The position numbers and the translations under genes are program-made. The notes beneath the pieces are model-generated. The model was not told the DNA's origin and searched no databases. It saw nothing but the letters and a program-made list of their open reading frames with translations. A DNA stretch of 64,000 nucleotides from Pocillopora verrucosa. Its lineage: Eukaryota > Cnidaria > Anthozoa > Scleractinia > Pocilloporidae. This document shows positions 1-14,200 of the stretch, piece after piece (within the stretch, counting starts at the first letter, position 1; each line of letters opens with the position of its first letter). The DNA lies in contig NC_089315.1 of NCBI RefSeq assembly GCF_036669915.1, positions 25,347,932-25,411,931 of the forward strand, written 5' to 3'.

Positions 1-90
1 CGACTACCATTTTTCTCAGTTTCTTCACGAATTAATCACTTCCACCCCATATTAGAGTAGTATCAAGACAACTCGAGGAAACATCATTGC

Positions 91-3000
91 ATGTTGATTT
101 TTCAATTGCTGTTTATTTATTCATTTATTTATTTATTTGGTAAGGGCCCGAATTCGATTACGGACATTCAGTTACCACCATGCAATAAAGACAGTCAAAC
201 AAAACCCGGAGCTGCACAACCGGAAACAACAGACCAAGCCGATGAAGCAGTAAAACACAAAAAAGTGGTCGGCCTTAGCTGGCAGCGTATCACAAAAGAC
301 AAAGCCTTATTTCGAGTTATCTTTGACATGAGAAACGATTTGAAAGGTACCAAGGACTTCAGTGACATTCCGAAAAATATGAGTCGTTTGGTTCGCTACA
401 AAGATGGCAAATGGTTCACGGCTGAAAAAGATGGCTCTTTTCACCTCTACAATGCCTTCAGAAATGGAAAAAGCGGCGATTCTCAACAGCATAAAATATC
501 TATTCTTGGTCTCGTGCTTTCCTTCAATCCAAACACCGGCGGGCTGACCCTTTTGTCACGTGATTTTGAAGCGTCAAGAGTGTTTTTCCCAAACCTTCAC
601 GATACACTGGCAGGAAAAGAGCTGGGGCGAGCCGTTTTAGATTCGAGTATCTCCGAGTCTGGTGCTTCAAAGCGTGAAACCTTAGCTGACCCTCCCTGCA
701 ATGTCAAGTGGTCAAATGCTCTCCGGTTTGATCCTACTGAAGCCAAAGGGAAGTGTCTCCATTTCACAGCCTCTAGTGAGGGAAACATTTTTGTCGTGTT
801 TGCAACTTTACCGATCGATAAGACCTCTTGGTATTACATTGAAATTACACCTCAGAAAGTGGCTATTTACAAGGTAATGATCAATGAATCTACGCAAATA
901 TGTCTCCTTTGAGAGTCATTCTAAGCGAGATAAATGTAAAAACAGCATTTTAGTCAGAAAACATGACAAATGTCCTCCGAAAAAATGACGCCAAATTAAG
1001 TTGAAAATGAAACTACCTTTGGCAATTGAAACCCTTGACGTAATCCATGGGCATGTACACACTACAGGGTTAATCAGTAATTGTACCATTAAAATACACA
1101 AGTATTTTAAGAAAATACTATCTTCAACTCGTTTTCTGCCCATACCAAAACTCAAAAGTAGCGTTTGCACATTCATCCAGTTTAAAGAGCGTTTTCAAAA
1201 ATTTCTTTTTTTTCTGTAAACATATTATCCACAAATAAGGCGCGCGGAGAACATGGGGTGAGATCGAGTCAGAAAAATAACGCACACTTTCTGCTATCAG
1301 GGACTCGTACTTAAGACCTCCACGACAAACATCAATGCGAGAGGTCTGGGCGATCCAAACCTGCTTCAGTCATACTTTGTGTGCGTCACCGAGTCCGAGT
1401 CAAGCACACTTATTGAATATGGTAAAACACTGGGAACCACTCAAAGTGGTGACGTGTACCTCAACATGCTTGACTTGGAAAAGCCGCTGAATGCTCGCTT
1501 TTACGCGTTTGGGAATGGAGACAAGAAAGCTGACGTCATTGATGCCCACATAGTAGCACGTGATCAAACAAAAGCCGAGTGTAAAGGCGACACGTTTATC
1601 GACCTGACCACAAGGCTGTGCACGCAAGAATGTCACGAAGACTGCGATCCCTTATACGGTAATTTATCTCGTACCTATTTTCGGCTGAATTTACCTTTGA
1701 AACTATGACGCTATGTCATACAGATTCCGTTTTAGTAAGACAAATAAATGAGATCTTAAATAAAATGTAAGTACCTGTGAGGTGTAGTAACCAACATGAA
1801 GTTAAGGAGGATATTTTTACTTTACTCATCACTCTTCTCAAAACTGATAAAGAGACATATTTTATTACATGGGCTTTAAGTTGGTTCTTCTTCTTTTCAA
1901 TTTTTGATTATTTTATTTTCAGGTTGCAACACATTGTCGTCGGGGGATCCTTTACCGACTGAGTGCAATGTTTGTCGAGTAGCCAAAGATAAGAATACCG
2001 GCAGTTGTCTTCCAGAGTGTCCCCCTGAAAAATTCCTCACAGCTGATAAGCTGTGTGTCGACCTCAGTTGTAAGTAAAGAGGCCGATGCCATTTAAAAGA
2101 GTTATTTTCAACTGAGGGTAAAGTATTCTAGGATTGCACGAAATTTACTTTTTTTCGTACCTAAAATAGCTACGGTTCGTGTGAGACGACTCCTTGAGGA
2201 AACAACCAGACAGTAGCGTTACTGACACAAGCCTCACTTGAAGGCTTAGCAAGGCTTTGCCTTAGGCAAGCCAGGACAAACAGGTAAAACGGCGCCAAAG
2301 AAACACCGGTAGCGTGATTTCCAGGCTGAGATGAAGAAATGGGACCGTGCCTGGACTACACTCAAAGGGTAGGCCAGTAAAGAACGAGGTGGGAAAGTGA
2401 GATCGTCGATGGCCTTTGCTCCAGGAGGAGCTGGGGCGTACTTCTCTCTAGAATAGAGATGCGCGCGCTCTGATTGGTCGAGTATTGCGTCATATCTCGC
2501 TAAAATCAACTCGCCCGAGGTGATCACAACAGGGGTGCTAAATTCTCAAATGGATGCCTCGCGTTTTCTCAATGTTACCGAGGAAGTAATAGACGCAATT
2601 GAAGAAAATTCAATTCCGAAGAGCACAAAGATGCTACTAAGTTTGACGCAACACTCTTTAAAAGAAAGATATGACGTTTATGCTGATTGAATGAACTAAA
2701 ACTGTTTCAAAATTCTAGTGGAAACAGGCTGCTCATCTCGATACAAACCTATAAATCAAAACATTTGTAACAGAATGGTTTCAACAACAAAACAAATTTA
2801 CAACAGAATTCGAAAGCACCTGAGCAATAATACTAATACAATTATTCGCCTCAGGCTCGGTGAATATTTTTTAATAACCCCCCCTCGACTTCATCTTAGG
2901 GATCGTTCACCAATATTCAATTCGCCTTTGGCGAATGATAATTATACAACTGACTATGTGAGGCGATATTATAATTTTAAAACAACCTAATCAATGACAA

Positions 3001-4381
3001 AACTGTTTCCTAGATAATTCTCCGCCGTTACCGGAGTTAATGAGTGTTCTTTTGTATTCGCATTATAGCAACTTATGACATGGAGTTCCAAACCGAGGAC
3101 AACGCCCTAAGGGCGAGTGTCAGGGAGATACCTGAGTTACAAGCTTTAACCCTGTGCTTTTGGATTCGTCTTCCTCAAGGCTACAAGACAACACGTTTTC
3201 CCTACCCCATAATCGATTACAGAACTGGAAGCAATAGACTTGAAACAGTCACGGTGTACTTGTCTGAAAACCATGAGACAAAAGATATCAAACTGGAACT
3301 GACCTTTATAGTAGGAGGAGGGGAAACGTAAGTGGAAAGATTTCTTTTCGATGCACAAACTTGCTTGCATTGAATACTTTATGTACCCAAAGTAGCAGTC
3401 GAAAATCCCATATTTGAAGAAGAATGCAGAGCAGAACGGTGCGATCCTCAGTCCGCAAATCTTAGGTCTTTTTTACAGCACAGTACAGGAGTGACCTATT
3501 TTAGCTCAGCAGAAAGCATTATTGGTTCAGGTACTACTATTCTCGAGCGGAAAACTGGGGTTCAGTATAATAGCGAGCTCAATAAGGAAGAGTTTCCAGA
3601 GGCAGATAGCAATCTGGGATTCAGAGTTCTTTGAATTCCCTGGCGCATAATTTTTTTTGTAACGTTTTTCTTAAAAAAGAGCACTTTACAACTGATTGCT
3701 AGCGATCAACATTTATCAAGAGCGGCCGCATCCGCCACACAATCGAAGTCCGAGGCGAAACTCGAAGCCTCGTGAGGGATGGTAAGCTCTTGTCAAAAAA
3801 CGAATGCATTCGTTCTTTAGATGTCGATCGAGCTCGAAATTGAATTTTCTCATCAATCCTAGAAATTTGCAGGAAGCCACACATGAACCTTATATACTAG
3901 CCTTTCTCGCGCAAAGGCTGGAGATCTTCATACTTTTTATTTACCGTCTCTCTTCTTTTCTCTTCCCTTGCTGCGTTACCAATTATTAATTTATGTAATG
4001 TATTAATCCAGGTTATCAGCAGGCGTCTTATCAGATCAAAACTGGCACCAGATCTGCATTTCGTGGGCAGGCCACAGTGGGGTGACCATACAGTACTTAG
4101 ATGGTGTACGCAAGGTGGCCGACACTCGACACATAGGAACCTTGGAGGGTGGTGGAAGGCTGACAGTCGGTCATCACACAGAGTATGTTTATCAAATAAC
4201 CGGCTTGCATCTCTGGGACAAGGTAATTCCTCCCGAAGAGATCGCCGAGTTTGCCACAGCGTGTGAAAAAGGAAATGGAAACGTAAAAACCTGGGCAGAT
4301 TTTTACGATCTTGCGGTGGAAGAAAAAATCAAAATTAACACGCCTTCAAATTGTCGGGTGAGCCCAAGTGATGCTCAGTAA
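91..4381 (+). CDS. Modular extracellular protein with FAMeT-like, Cys-rich and pentraxin/LamG-type regions (5' end uncertain)
   Basis: Five exons join in phase: up to 873, 1301-1658, 1923-2069, 3069-3327 and 4012-4381 (TAA). The first may start at the ATG at 91, whose hydrophobic start (MLIFQLLFIYSFIYLFG) could be a signal peptide. It may instead begin at 172 after a pyrimidine-rich tract and CAG, with upstream exons outside the window. Exons 1-2 encode a stretch (WYYIEITPQKVAIYK, later PLNARFYAFGNG) that resembles the farnesoic-acid-O-methyltransferase-like domain of animal surface proteins. Exon 3 is Cys-rich (CNVCRVAKD, CLPECPPEKF), like furin-type repeats. Exons 4-5 look like a pentraxin/LamG fold: LTLCFWIRLP, then DQNWHQICISWAGHSG, then GLHLWDKVIP. 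No membrane segment follows, so secretion is inferred. Domain names rest on pattern recognition; recognition or adhesion is the likely role, but the ligand is unknown. Confidence 0.6.
874..1300 (+). other. Intron 1 of the pentraxin-type gene
   Basis: GT donor at 874 and AG acceptor ending at 1300 keep the frame (phase 0). Nothing else recognised inside. Confidence 0.6.
2210..2998 (+). mobile_element. Probable non-autonomous element or transposon fragment inside an intron
   Basis: The 1-kb intron between 2070 and 3068 holds foreign-looking sequence. At 2551 an ATG opens a short frame starting MDASRFLNVTEEVIDAIEEN and continuing through SIPKSTKMLLS. This resembles the start of Crypton/KIAA1958-type recombinase-related proteins that are common in cnidarian repeats. 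The frame ends after about 45 codons. Further right are an inverted pair around ATTCGCCTTTGGCGAAT (2920-2936) and a related ATTCGCC...GGTGAATA motif. No target duplication was found and the borders are approximate. Confidence 0.35.
3328..4011 (+). other. Last intron of the pentraxin-type gene
   Basis: GTAAGT donor at 3328 and CAG acceptor ending at 4011 fit phase 2. No gene or repeat recognised in it. Confidence 0.55.
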
Positions 4382-4427
4382 ATAGTATGGAAAATCTTGG
4401 CTTATATTTTCCCAGGTCACATTCAGA

Positions 4428-4433
4428 ATAAAA
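4428..4433 (+). other. Poly(A) signal AATAAA of the pentraxin-type gene
   Basis: AATAAA lies 47 bases past the stop codon of the pentraxin-type gene, a usual distance for cleavage and polyadenylation. Confidence 0.6.
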
Positions 4434-5244
4434 GTCATTTGACGTCACGGTATGTTTGAGTCTGCGTTATCTTACTTGGGTGATTATTTTGATACGATGG
4501 AGAAAAGCTGGGACCCAGTTTAAGGATGGCTTAGGCGCTGAATCAAAAGAGAGTCAAAATAGTACGATAGTGAACTCAAGGACATACTGTGTGGATTATA
4601 TTTAGAACAACAGTGATTGCACTTAAAGCTCATCCTGTGATTCCAAGAAACAGAATTGAGCCGTCATCCCCACAAAAGTCCTCCCAAATAAATCTGCCAA
4701 ATTTAGTGAGATGCACGCTCTTCCCAGACTCCTAAGGCCGCGCTAACCCCACGAAATTTTCATATCCAGTCCCAGCATTACTCGTTCCATGTTAAACATA
4801 TCCACGAATAAAAAGCAAAGAGCCCTTAATTACAGTAAGGACCTCGAATTCGTTAAGTAAGACTGGTAAATTTGCAGGTCTTCTGTACTTATCAGCTCGC
4901 TAAACGTCTTAAAAGCTTCGATTGAAGTTATCAAGTTCACTATTCGTTTTCAGTGCCTGAGAGCCCGAACCCGTGCTTTTGCGTTTGCATGCAATCCTCA
5001 TTAATTTAACTCATATTACTTTACGTTTACAATATCCTGTGTGACAAATAAACGTAGAGATGCTCGATTCTCTGGTTTAAATCATAAATTCTCGATCTTT
5101 AAACATTACATCGACGCGTAATTTGCGAGTTTCGATAACAGTTTTCGATTTGACGAAAGTGAACGCTCGGGGAAAATTCGCGATGTGTGACATGAATAAC
5201 TTCTCCCTCGACTAATCATTCTGAAGAATTTCTTCCACAAGTGA
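4434..5244. other. Intergenic stretch between convergent genes
   Basis: Between the 3' ends of the + strand pentraxin-type gene and the - strand EFL1 gene. It should include the EFL1 3' UTR. I see no ORF of note and no clear repeat. Confidence 0.6.
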
Positions 5245-8200
5245 TCATTTCTTCAGCGTCCGTTGTTTCTCTGCATGCTCGACAGTTTTCTCTTCCACAT
5301 AGAGTCCTTTCCTTCGCCGAACGCTGTTCATATATTTTCGGGCTTGATTTTCTGAATCAGCTTTCTCGCCGAAATGTGTGTATTCCTCCTCTGTTGTGGG
5401 AACCCAAAACGGGTCAATATCAACAACCTGCGATGAAAGAAGCAACAAGGATCAACAAAATTACTTCATTAAAATCAGGATGATGACTTTTTCTGACCCT
5501 TAAGCTTTCTCCAACCCCCCATTACCCCCATGACGGTAATGGTCTTGTCCAAGAACACAACACATTGGGCGGGCCGGGGCTCGAGCCAGACCTCTCGAGT
5601 GAGTGGCCTTTCGTAGAGGTTTGACTGTATCAAATAAAGCCTTCAATATACTGTGAGGTTCTACGATACCACCAGAAACAAAGTACTGAAATTCTAACCT
5701 CCCAATGGCTAAATACAAGCTGTGGATTCGCCAGTCCGCTTGTTCGCTTTCTTATTTCTTCCGCAAATCCAAAACTTTCCGCTACCGGAAGTACGGCTGT
5801 GACGTCAAACACGTCTGAACCTTCCTTCATTTCCTCCTTCAGTACCCGTCCCTCCCGTTTGGCTAAAACCGCGTACATTCGTCCCAGGACTTCCGCTGTC
5901 GTTTGAATGTCACATGTGTACATAGCTGCCATGAGGCGAACTGGCTGAAGCAAAAAAGCGCGCCTGCAGCCTTCCTTGACGGCGGACATCAGCTGTCCAG
6001 AAAATGGTCCGAACCTATCAAGTCTTTGTGATGGAGCATTTTTCGAGCTGCTATTTTCAGATTCTGTGGAAAAATTATTCGGATACTCGATCTTTTCACC
6101 GCTCATTTCGTTAATTTTTTCATTGTCTTTGCATGCTTCATTTTCGTCAGTATTCCCGTCAACATTATAATCTTCCTTGTTCGATACACGTTCCTGCCCT
6201 AAAGTCTTTCCTCTGCTCATTCCAGTGATACCAAGGGTGTTTGAACCAGCCTCCAATGAAATCCAATTTTCTACGACAAAGCATACTCCCATCAAGGGTT
6301 CCTCGCAGAGTGGACCAGCTAGAGTTGCCAGCTGAAACCCACTGACGATACTGTTATCATATTCGCGGTAACTGCTTTCTGATGATGAACAAGTGCTTCC
6401 TGTTGCGACCAAAAATATATATAAAAGTCACTGCAGTCGCCTTTTCAACATTGCAAAAGAGTGTTGTAATTTAGCCGTGTTTTACTACTTTTCTTCGCCG
6501 TTACACCAGAACTTCAACTTACTTTCCGATTGTGAAAATCATCAACAAAAGAACTGTAAGACAAGCAATATAAGAACGCTTTTAAAAAGGTGTGACAATT
6601 TTTTTTTAACCAATTATCTCCCTTGAACAAGCAAAATACAAGCACACGGCTATTTGCCAGCGGACCCTTGGACCATCGGAGAATAACAATTTCTTATAAT
6701 GATGATCAAAGTTGAAAGCATTCAACTTGCTTTATTTAGATCGCAAAGGAAATCAACGTCAACAAGGAAATATGTCAAACACTGAGCTCATAAAGTAGAG
6801 AAAGGAAAGGAACTCAAAACAATCAGTCAAAAAGTCCAACTTACCAAATAGACCTGAACTTTGCCACATGGAAGGCCGTTTGTAGCCTGGTATTCTATTC
6901 AGCAAAACATTGCTACCAATTCTACGTGGACCAAAAGCCCAGATATCATCCGCAGCTCCATCCCACATAGTTCCCGCTTCTTTGAAAGCACTGCAGAGCT
7001 CTTCATAGAAGCCTTTCAATGCTTCTCTAGTAGGAAGTTTAACTTGATCTACCAATTGCTTCCGTTCTGCTAAGCTCGTGGCTGATGACAGTGTCACTAA
7101 GATTTTTATCAAATCACTTTCCTTCTCAAGTAATTGCGTAACATCGTCAGGTAAAGGCAAAGCCCTCACTTGGACACTACAGAGTTTGTTGGCCGTCTTG
7201 ATTTCAATGATTCCTCTGTCTTTATCCAAGACGTTTTTATCACTTTCCTCTCCTTCGATGTCGATTTCTTTCGGCTGGGTCGAATTCGTTTCGCTGATAA
7301 TAGCTTCGTTGACCCTATCTACAGTGGGAGGAACAACGATGGTTTCTCTGAACGGAACGATAGGCGCTGATACATTAAGTTTAATGCCAGCAAAGAGCTT
7401 CTCTAGGTCATCAATACACCGCTGAAGATGAACTTCCCCAGCGCCCACGATCACATGCTCACCTTAAACGAAATAACAAAAGATTTGTTTTGTGCTTAAT
7501 ATATGATGTATGGAGCTGATAATAATAATAGCAGCCTTACAATATCAATAGTAATGGTAATAATCAAAATCGTAAAATATTAATCATAATTCTAATAATG
7601 ATATTAATTAATTAAAAAGTGGTAATAACAACAGACAGACTTCAGCATCACGACTTCTCCGTTCCGTACGGTTTGGTCGTTTTTTATAGCTTTTCCCTGC
7701 CGTTGAGGCGTTCCACTACCAAAAAAAAAAAACACCCTTAAACAGCAAAATCAAACTAAAGTGATGCTAGGAGATCACACAAAGCTGGTCGTAATAATAA
7801 GGGAGGTCTGGTATGTCTTTTAATGGTTGCGACGCGTAATTGGCTCCTGTGTGGGAGACTCGTAATCCTATCGCTTAGTGTGCTTGGCTGCCGATCGATG
7901 TAATGGGCCTCTAGGATCCTGACACCAAGAAAACTTACCAGTTTCCTGCACTAAAGTTTCAACACAAGGATCCGCCTGGTTAAGTAGTCTCATTCCCCTT
8001 GCGAGCGCAGGCATGTCAGCCGGGTGAACTGGCTCTACTGCGACGCGAACAATGGGACGAGCCTCGATTGGAAGAGCAGTGAATGGCGGACAGGTAGCAG
8101 TGCTGGAAATTGTAGCAGACTTGAGCACGTGACTCTCAAGGCCACCAATCCCCAGAACATTCCCGGCCGGAACAGAGTCCAGAGCTTCGAGCTCTCGTCC

Positions 8201-11200
8201 CATGAGTAAATAGAGGTCTTGCACGGCAAAGGAAGCCATATGTTGATTTGTACCTCGATCAACAGACTTCGCCACTGAAAGGCCCTCCTTTGCCTCTTCT
8301 TTATTACTAATTAAAAAACGAGAGATGAAAAAAGAGAGCAAAAAAATACGTAAGAAATCTAATAAAAGGTAAGTGACAGACGACTTTCTACAAAGACAAC
8401 AGAATAACTACTTAGATTCTAACGTAAAGTATAAAACGCATTTGACTGGCATCGCATCCAAGGCCAAAGTAGCATGGACATTCTATATCTTTGAATACTT
8501 CACACAAGCGTGGTTATAAGAATTGACCTATTTTTAAATAAGCAAACCGGAATATTTCTTCTGACTCAATTGCCAAAGCTAGTAGCGCTAGCCTTGACTT
8601 ATTAGTACTCTTGACGTTTCCGAGGACCAAAGAACTTGTCAAAATAAGTTGCATAAAATAAAAAAAACCAGTCCATACAACGTGAAACCCTGTACCTGGA
8701 AGCGTCAGATTGACCTTGGTCCTCGAGCGGCACCAATTGTTTATCCAGGCCCTCTCGTGGATCATGTTTAGGGCCCAGCACGTACAGCCGCTGACCCTTC
8801 TTGATGGTCCCGCTGTATACCCGTGCGAATGCTAGCACGTGACTTTTCGGAGTCTTTTCATCTTCGGTGAGCTTTAAAACCTCGGTGCTTTCGTTCTCTT
8901 TGTTTTCTTTACCTGCTGCTGGTTCCAAATTAAGAGGAGTGCCATTTTCTAACCCAGCATTATTTGCCATCATCTCAGCATGTCTTTTTCGCGCTTGCTC
9001 GCGTCGAGCAGCAATTTCTTCTTGAGTCAGTGGCCTTAAAAGTGAATATAAAGTTGTGCAATTTGTGGCAGAACACCTCAAAAGCGTTCGTCAGGTAAAT
9101 AGCTGGACATTTCAGTAAATCTTGGAGATTTCATGGAAAAAAAATGTAACAAACGTCAAATAATAAAGTATTAGTTCACCTCTTACGATGCTTGGGCAGA
9201 GCACTATCTTCGACAGCAAACATTTTAGAAACAAAGACTATAACTGGAGCATCGTCTGAAGACCTGCAGGTCAGAAAATCTGAAGGAAAAAAGAAAACGT
9301 ATGCCATGGAGCATTTCAGAAAACAGCAAAACAGTTCTTGGCTGACTATCAGAACTGGCGCCGTGTTGTCAAGGAATGAATAACCACAACAGGGCCAGCA
9401 GAGTAGAAATTCTAGACGCATAGACGCTCAGAAACGAGAAAGACAACACCAAGAAAGCCGTATGGCTGTGGACTACAGAGGGAAGGTAAAATGCATCAAT
9501 TACAGCTACTGCAAACCAGCCAATCACAACGGGGAATAACCATTATCTAAAAAGAGAGAGAGAGAGGTAAAGAAAACACTCACCATTTTTCAAGCGTTGT
9601 GTCTCCTCAGGTAAGGAATCAAAAGTCCTGAGCCCACTACACATCAGCTTTTCCACTCTCTCATCGTTAATCTCCTGCGGATTGGGAAGCTTCTCCACCA
9701 CCACAGTCAGCATGGAGCGGGACAGAGGCAGCCACTGATCAAACAGAGCCTTGAGATGTACACGGCCGTCTGTGTGCCGACTGTCTCGGGCCGATATTTT
9801 CAGATTCAGCGATTTGACTATCTGTTCCGTTTTAATTTTGTCCCTGTGAAGGAAGTCCAACAGAATTTCACCTGCTCGATTCGCGCTATAAACTTAACGC
9901 TATTTCTCTCAAGGGCAGCCTTACCAGAGAGAGTGAAAAATGCATATCTGAACGATAATTTTCGGTCATTTTCAAGTTCAGCATAGTTGAACTTATTGCT
10001 CCTCCCCCTGGAGGGGAAGGGAGACTAAGTGGCCTTGTGATTAGTATGCTGGACTCCAAGAGGTCTGGGTTCGAAACCTGGGCAGGTCATTGTGTGTTCT
10101 TGGGCAATACGCTAACTGGTAACTCCCACAATGCCTCTCTCCACCAAGTCGTACAAATGAGTACCAGCAAATTGTCAGGGAAGCCTGATGAAATGCTGGA
10201 GACGCAACTTTGCAATTGACCACCATCCCATCCAAGGGGAAGTAGTAATACTTCTACTCGCTTTGCACCATGGAAACTGAAATAAACTCCAGCTGGGTGT
10301 GTTAATTGGCTTGAGTACAGACTTTACCTGCCTACCCACCTAACTGAACGAGACAGTAATCCATCAGAAGTTATCCCGCAGCATTTTGTCAGGTTTTCCT
10401 GACAATTTTTCTGTACCCATTTAGACCGCTGGGTGGAGGGAGAAACTGTGACAGTGAAGCATTTTATTCAATTCAATGAACAAATTACCAAGACCCAGCA
10501 AGGTCTTGAACCTGGAGTTCATTGCATATAATGTGTTAGGCCATCACGACACCTGCTACCAGGGTCTCGCTAACAAGAACGTACACAATCATCATCTGAG
10601 GAAAAATGCCTTAATTAATATAAAACCAAATTATGGTGAATACTAAAAAAAAAAGGAAATTTACTGACAAAAGTGAAGAGAACTACTGGTACATGTATCT
10701 TGAATGTGTGAGGATTACAAGATTAAACCTACTTTTTCAGCACAGCATCATAGACAGCCCAAATGTTCTCCAGTATAAACTGAACAAACAGTGGCTTCTT
10801 CGCTTTAGCTTGGGCACCTTTTAAAATCCTTTTCGATTTGTTATGAAGATAGAAGTCACCCCACAGGGTGTTGGAGAGAATGTGTTTGCTGATACCAAGT
10901 TTATTAGCATACATTTCCGCAAAGTCATCGATGCTAGGAAACAAATGTATCATGAATCAAAAACATGACCAAACGTGGACAGGCAAGTGTTCAAATGTCA
11001 AGGCATTTATGTTCTTCAAAAAAATTCATACAAAGTTAGAGTTTAAACTTATTTTGTTTTTCATAAAGGAGAAGAAATAAATAGCTATACAAAATGAATC
11101 ACAAAGAAGGATTAATATTTTGAAAATCAAAGCCTGCTTCTTAACCTAAAGATATAATTATCATTTATTCCCAAAAATATAGAAACAAAATTAGAGTACG

Positions 11201-14200
11201 AAATAATCATTAATTTTGAGAAAAAAAATGTTGTGATACATTAGAAGGCAAGAGAAATGATTAGTTAATTATCAAATACAAGTTGGTATGAGTAGGTAAA
11301 CCAGTTTTAAAAAGCTAACCTTTTTAAGCCATAGCCCTTCTCAAAATGTCAGTTTCTCAATATTTTTTGGTGGTTTACCTGTCTTTATCAAAAAATAATT
11401 GATAACCGACCTCCTTATCGCACAACAGGTTTTACTGTCATGCTACTGCACCACCTGTCATCAACCTTACCTGAAACCCCACCCATCAATTGCACTTGTA
11501 AAGAGAACATTTCCTAAGTCAGGTGAGAAGTATAAAGATGAATCATCTGTTTCCTCAAGACCTGAACTCCAGTCATCAATGGACACAGCTGCATCATCTG
11601 TAAATTTCTTTTCATTCTGGGTCTTTCCTTGTGCCTGTTTAGCAGAACTTTTCTCTAAAACCTCAGTTGTGAAGAGAGCAGCTGTTATGGCATTGACCTG
11701 TACACAAGATGACAAATTTGAAAGAGGTTAGTCATGATTAACTAGATCTTTCACTCCCTGGAATGACATAGTTTTAATTTCTCCTTACAATATCACTACT
11801 AACAATGTCAAGCAATTTGGTGATTCAGAGTAAAGACACATATCAACTAGGGGGTATCTGATTCAACACCAAATTCTCCAAACTAACATCATAAGACATG
11901 GGTGGCAAACAATAAGGGGAATGATGACTGATATCTTGAAAGTGAGAGCCTTACGGATAAAATTTTCCATACATTGTATGCCTGTACAATATTTAACAAA
12001 ATTAACACTTAATCTTCACATTATTCAATGTGATACATTTAATATTAACAGCAAACAGGGGAGAGGTGCTAAAAAGACTTTTCCTTCTAAGTAATTTCCT
12101 CCAAAAATGTTTCCTAATTAATGTGGTTCAAATGTACTCAACATCAACTTTCTCAAATTCTAGGAAATGCATTGGCAAAACCAAAGGTTATTTGACATCA
12201 GCATGTTCCTTAAGACACCAATCCTTAAGAGTTACTTGCATCTAATTTATCTGCACAATATCACCCCTGAATCAAATGTTTAGGTCACAAGAAAAGACAA
12301 AATGATAACCAACAAAAGCAGGTCTCGATTGTATTACAAATTCTCCTTGCCAGCACCTTGGGAAATGTATAGAGAACTGTATGGAGAATATGAATGTTGA
12401 TGTAAGGGTGCATGGTGCTGTAAAATTAAGTAAAAAAATTTGTCCATGTCAAATACATAGCATTATCATCTTCAAAAGCTTCTTCACCATTCAAAAATAG
12501 TTACCCTCTGTGATTACAAGCAGCTATATAAGTTGAATGTTCTAACTCCAAAGTAAGTTGCAGAATAATGTTATCAACTCAATAATCATTGTTTTCACCT
12601 TTTCTAGAATCTGCTGTAAATGAAAGTAAGCCTCTGTTGGAGAGTACTTCAGTTCAGTAATCAACCTGTCAATCTTGTTCATAACCAAACAAGGGCGAAT
12701 ATTCTCCAGCCAAGCTTGACGCAACACTACATGAGTCTGTGAAAGTCAGGGTCAGAGATCGTCAAATATAGTAAGGCTTGACTGACTAAAATTTATATTT
12801 CAAGAATTTAATGAACTAGTGAGCTTGAGACTTCTATCACATGATACAAGTTGGTTGGAAAATTAAGCCATAGAAACATGGCAACAGTGTAGCCTACAAG
12901 CCAAGTATGTAATTTACAAGTAGTGTATTGAAAAAGAAATACTAATTCAATTGATAAGTAAACAAACATAAAAAAACTTTTTCTAAACCTGAGGGTAACT
13001 CCTTCAACAATCTACTACACGTTTGCACATCACAAAGGCTTACCGCTGTTGACCCCACCTGTAAATATTTCATAATGATATACAAACTAACAGACATCCA
13101 GCAAACAGTTTTCAACGAGGCTGAAAAGTAATCAGGGTTTTGGTTTGGTTTGGTTTGTTTTCACTTAACTTTGCTCTGTGACTGGTCCAGAAAACTCACC
13201 CCAGCTGGCTCAGTAAATCAGATGCAAAACTAAACAATCCAAATTGGGTCCTGTTGTCCTTTGGCTTATTTTCACCTTAAATTACTGATTGGCTAACAAT
13301 GATGTAACTTTGCTCAGATTGGTTGCTGGGACTACTTACGGTTAAGGGTTTTTCTTTTATACCCTCAACTGATAATTGATGCAATTGTCACTTTGATAAC
13401 TAATTAATGAACTCTCAGTATTCAGATGTAGCAAAGTAAAGTTAATACAGACAAAGTTTCTTGTTGATCTTAACTAAAATTAAATCACTTAATGAACTTA
13501 CCTCACTGAAAAGTCCACATGTCCTGGTTAATCAATAAGGTTTTATTAGATATTCTTCCTCACCTGGAAATCCAATTAAAGAACATAACAACATAGAAAA
13601 AATAAGAAAACTTATCATAACAATTATTTACATTGTACAACATGTAATGACTATCTGATGACAAAATCAAGCTATTTTTGATTTATCATCTGATGACACA
13701 ATCAATAGAATAGGATAAAAGACATCTGTGAGCTTGTAATCACAATGCATTTCTTTTGCATTCTATCAACCCTGATAATTAACCGGCACCTAAACATCAA
13801 TAAAATATCAAGAAACCAAGTGCTGAGAAAAAAGACAAATGTAACCAAGGGGATTTATTAGTTGATCCAATGACCACATTCTCCAGACTAACATCATACG
13901 AACTGGTTTTGTAAGCAGTAAGGATAACCACTGCTGATATCTTGGAAGTGCAGGGTAATAACATAGATGAAGGTTAGGGAACCCACTCCCTATCTCAAAC
14001 ATTCACATGAGGCGATACAAAATGTGTGAATTTGCGACATGATACTCTTGCACAAAACCAAAATTTGGGGGGTTGTTGCCTTCATTGCCCACTTTGTCAG
14101 CACCCCATTTATTTTTCACACAGCACAAAGTGAGCCTTTAGCAATGAATAGCATTGCTCTGCACATAAGTTTGATGCTCATTTGTAAGTCAGATAGAGGT

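Noticed and set aside
10037-10100. Possible tRNA gene
   Set aside because: A good B box is present, but the arms do not form a full cloverleaf and SINE body sequence follows, so it is annotated as a SINE.
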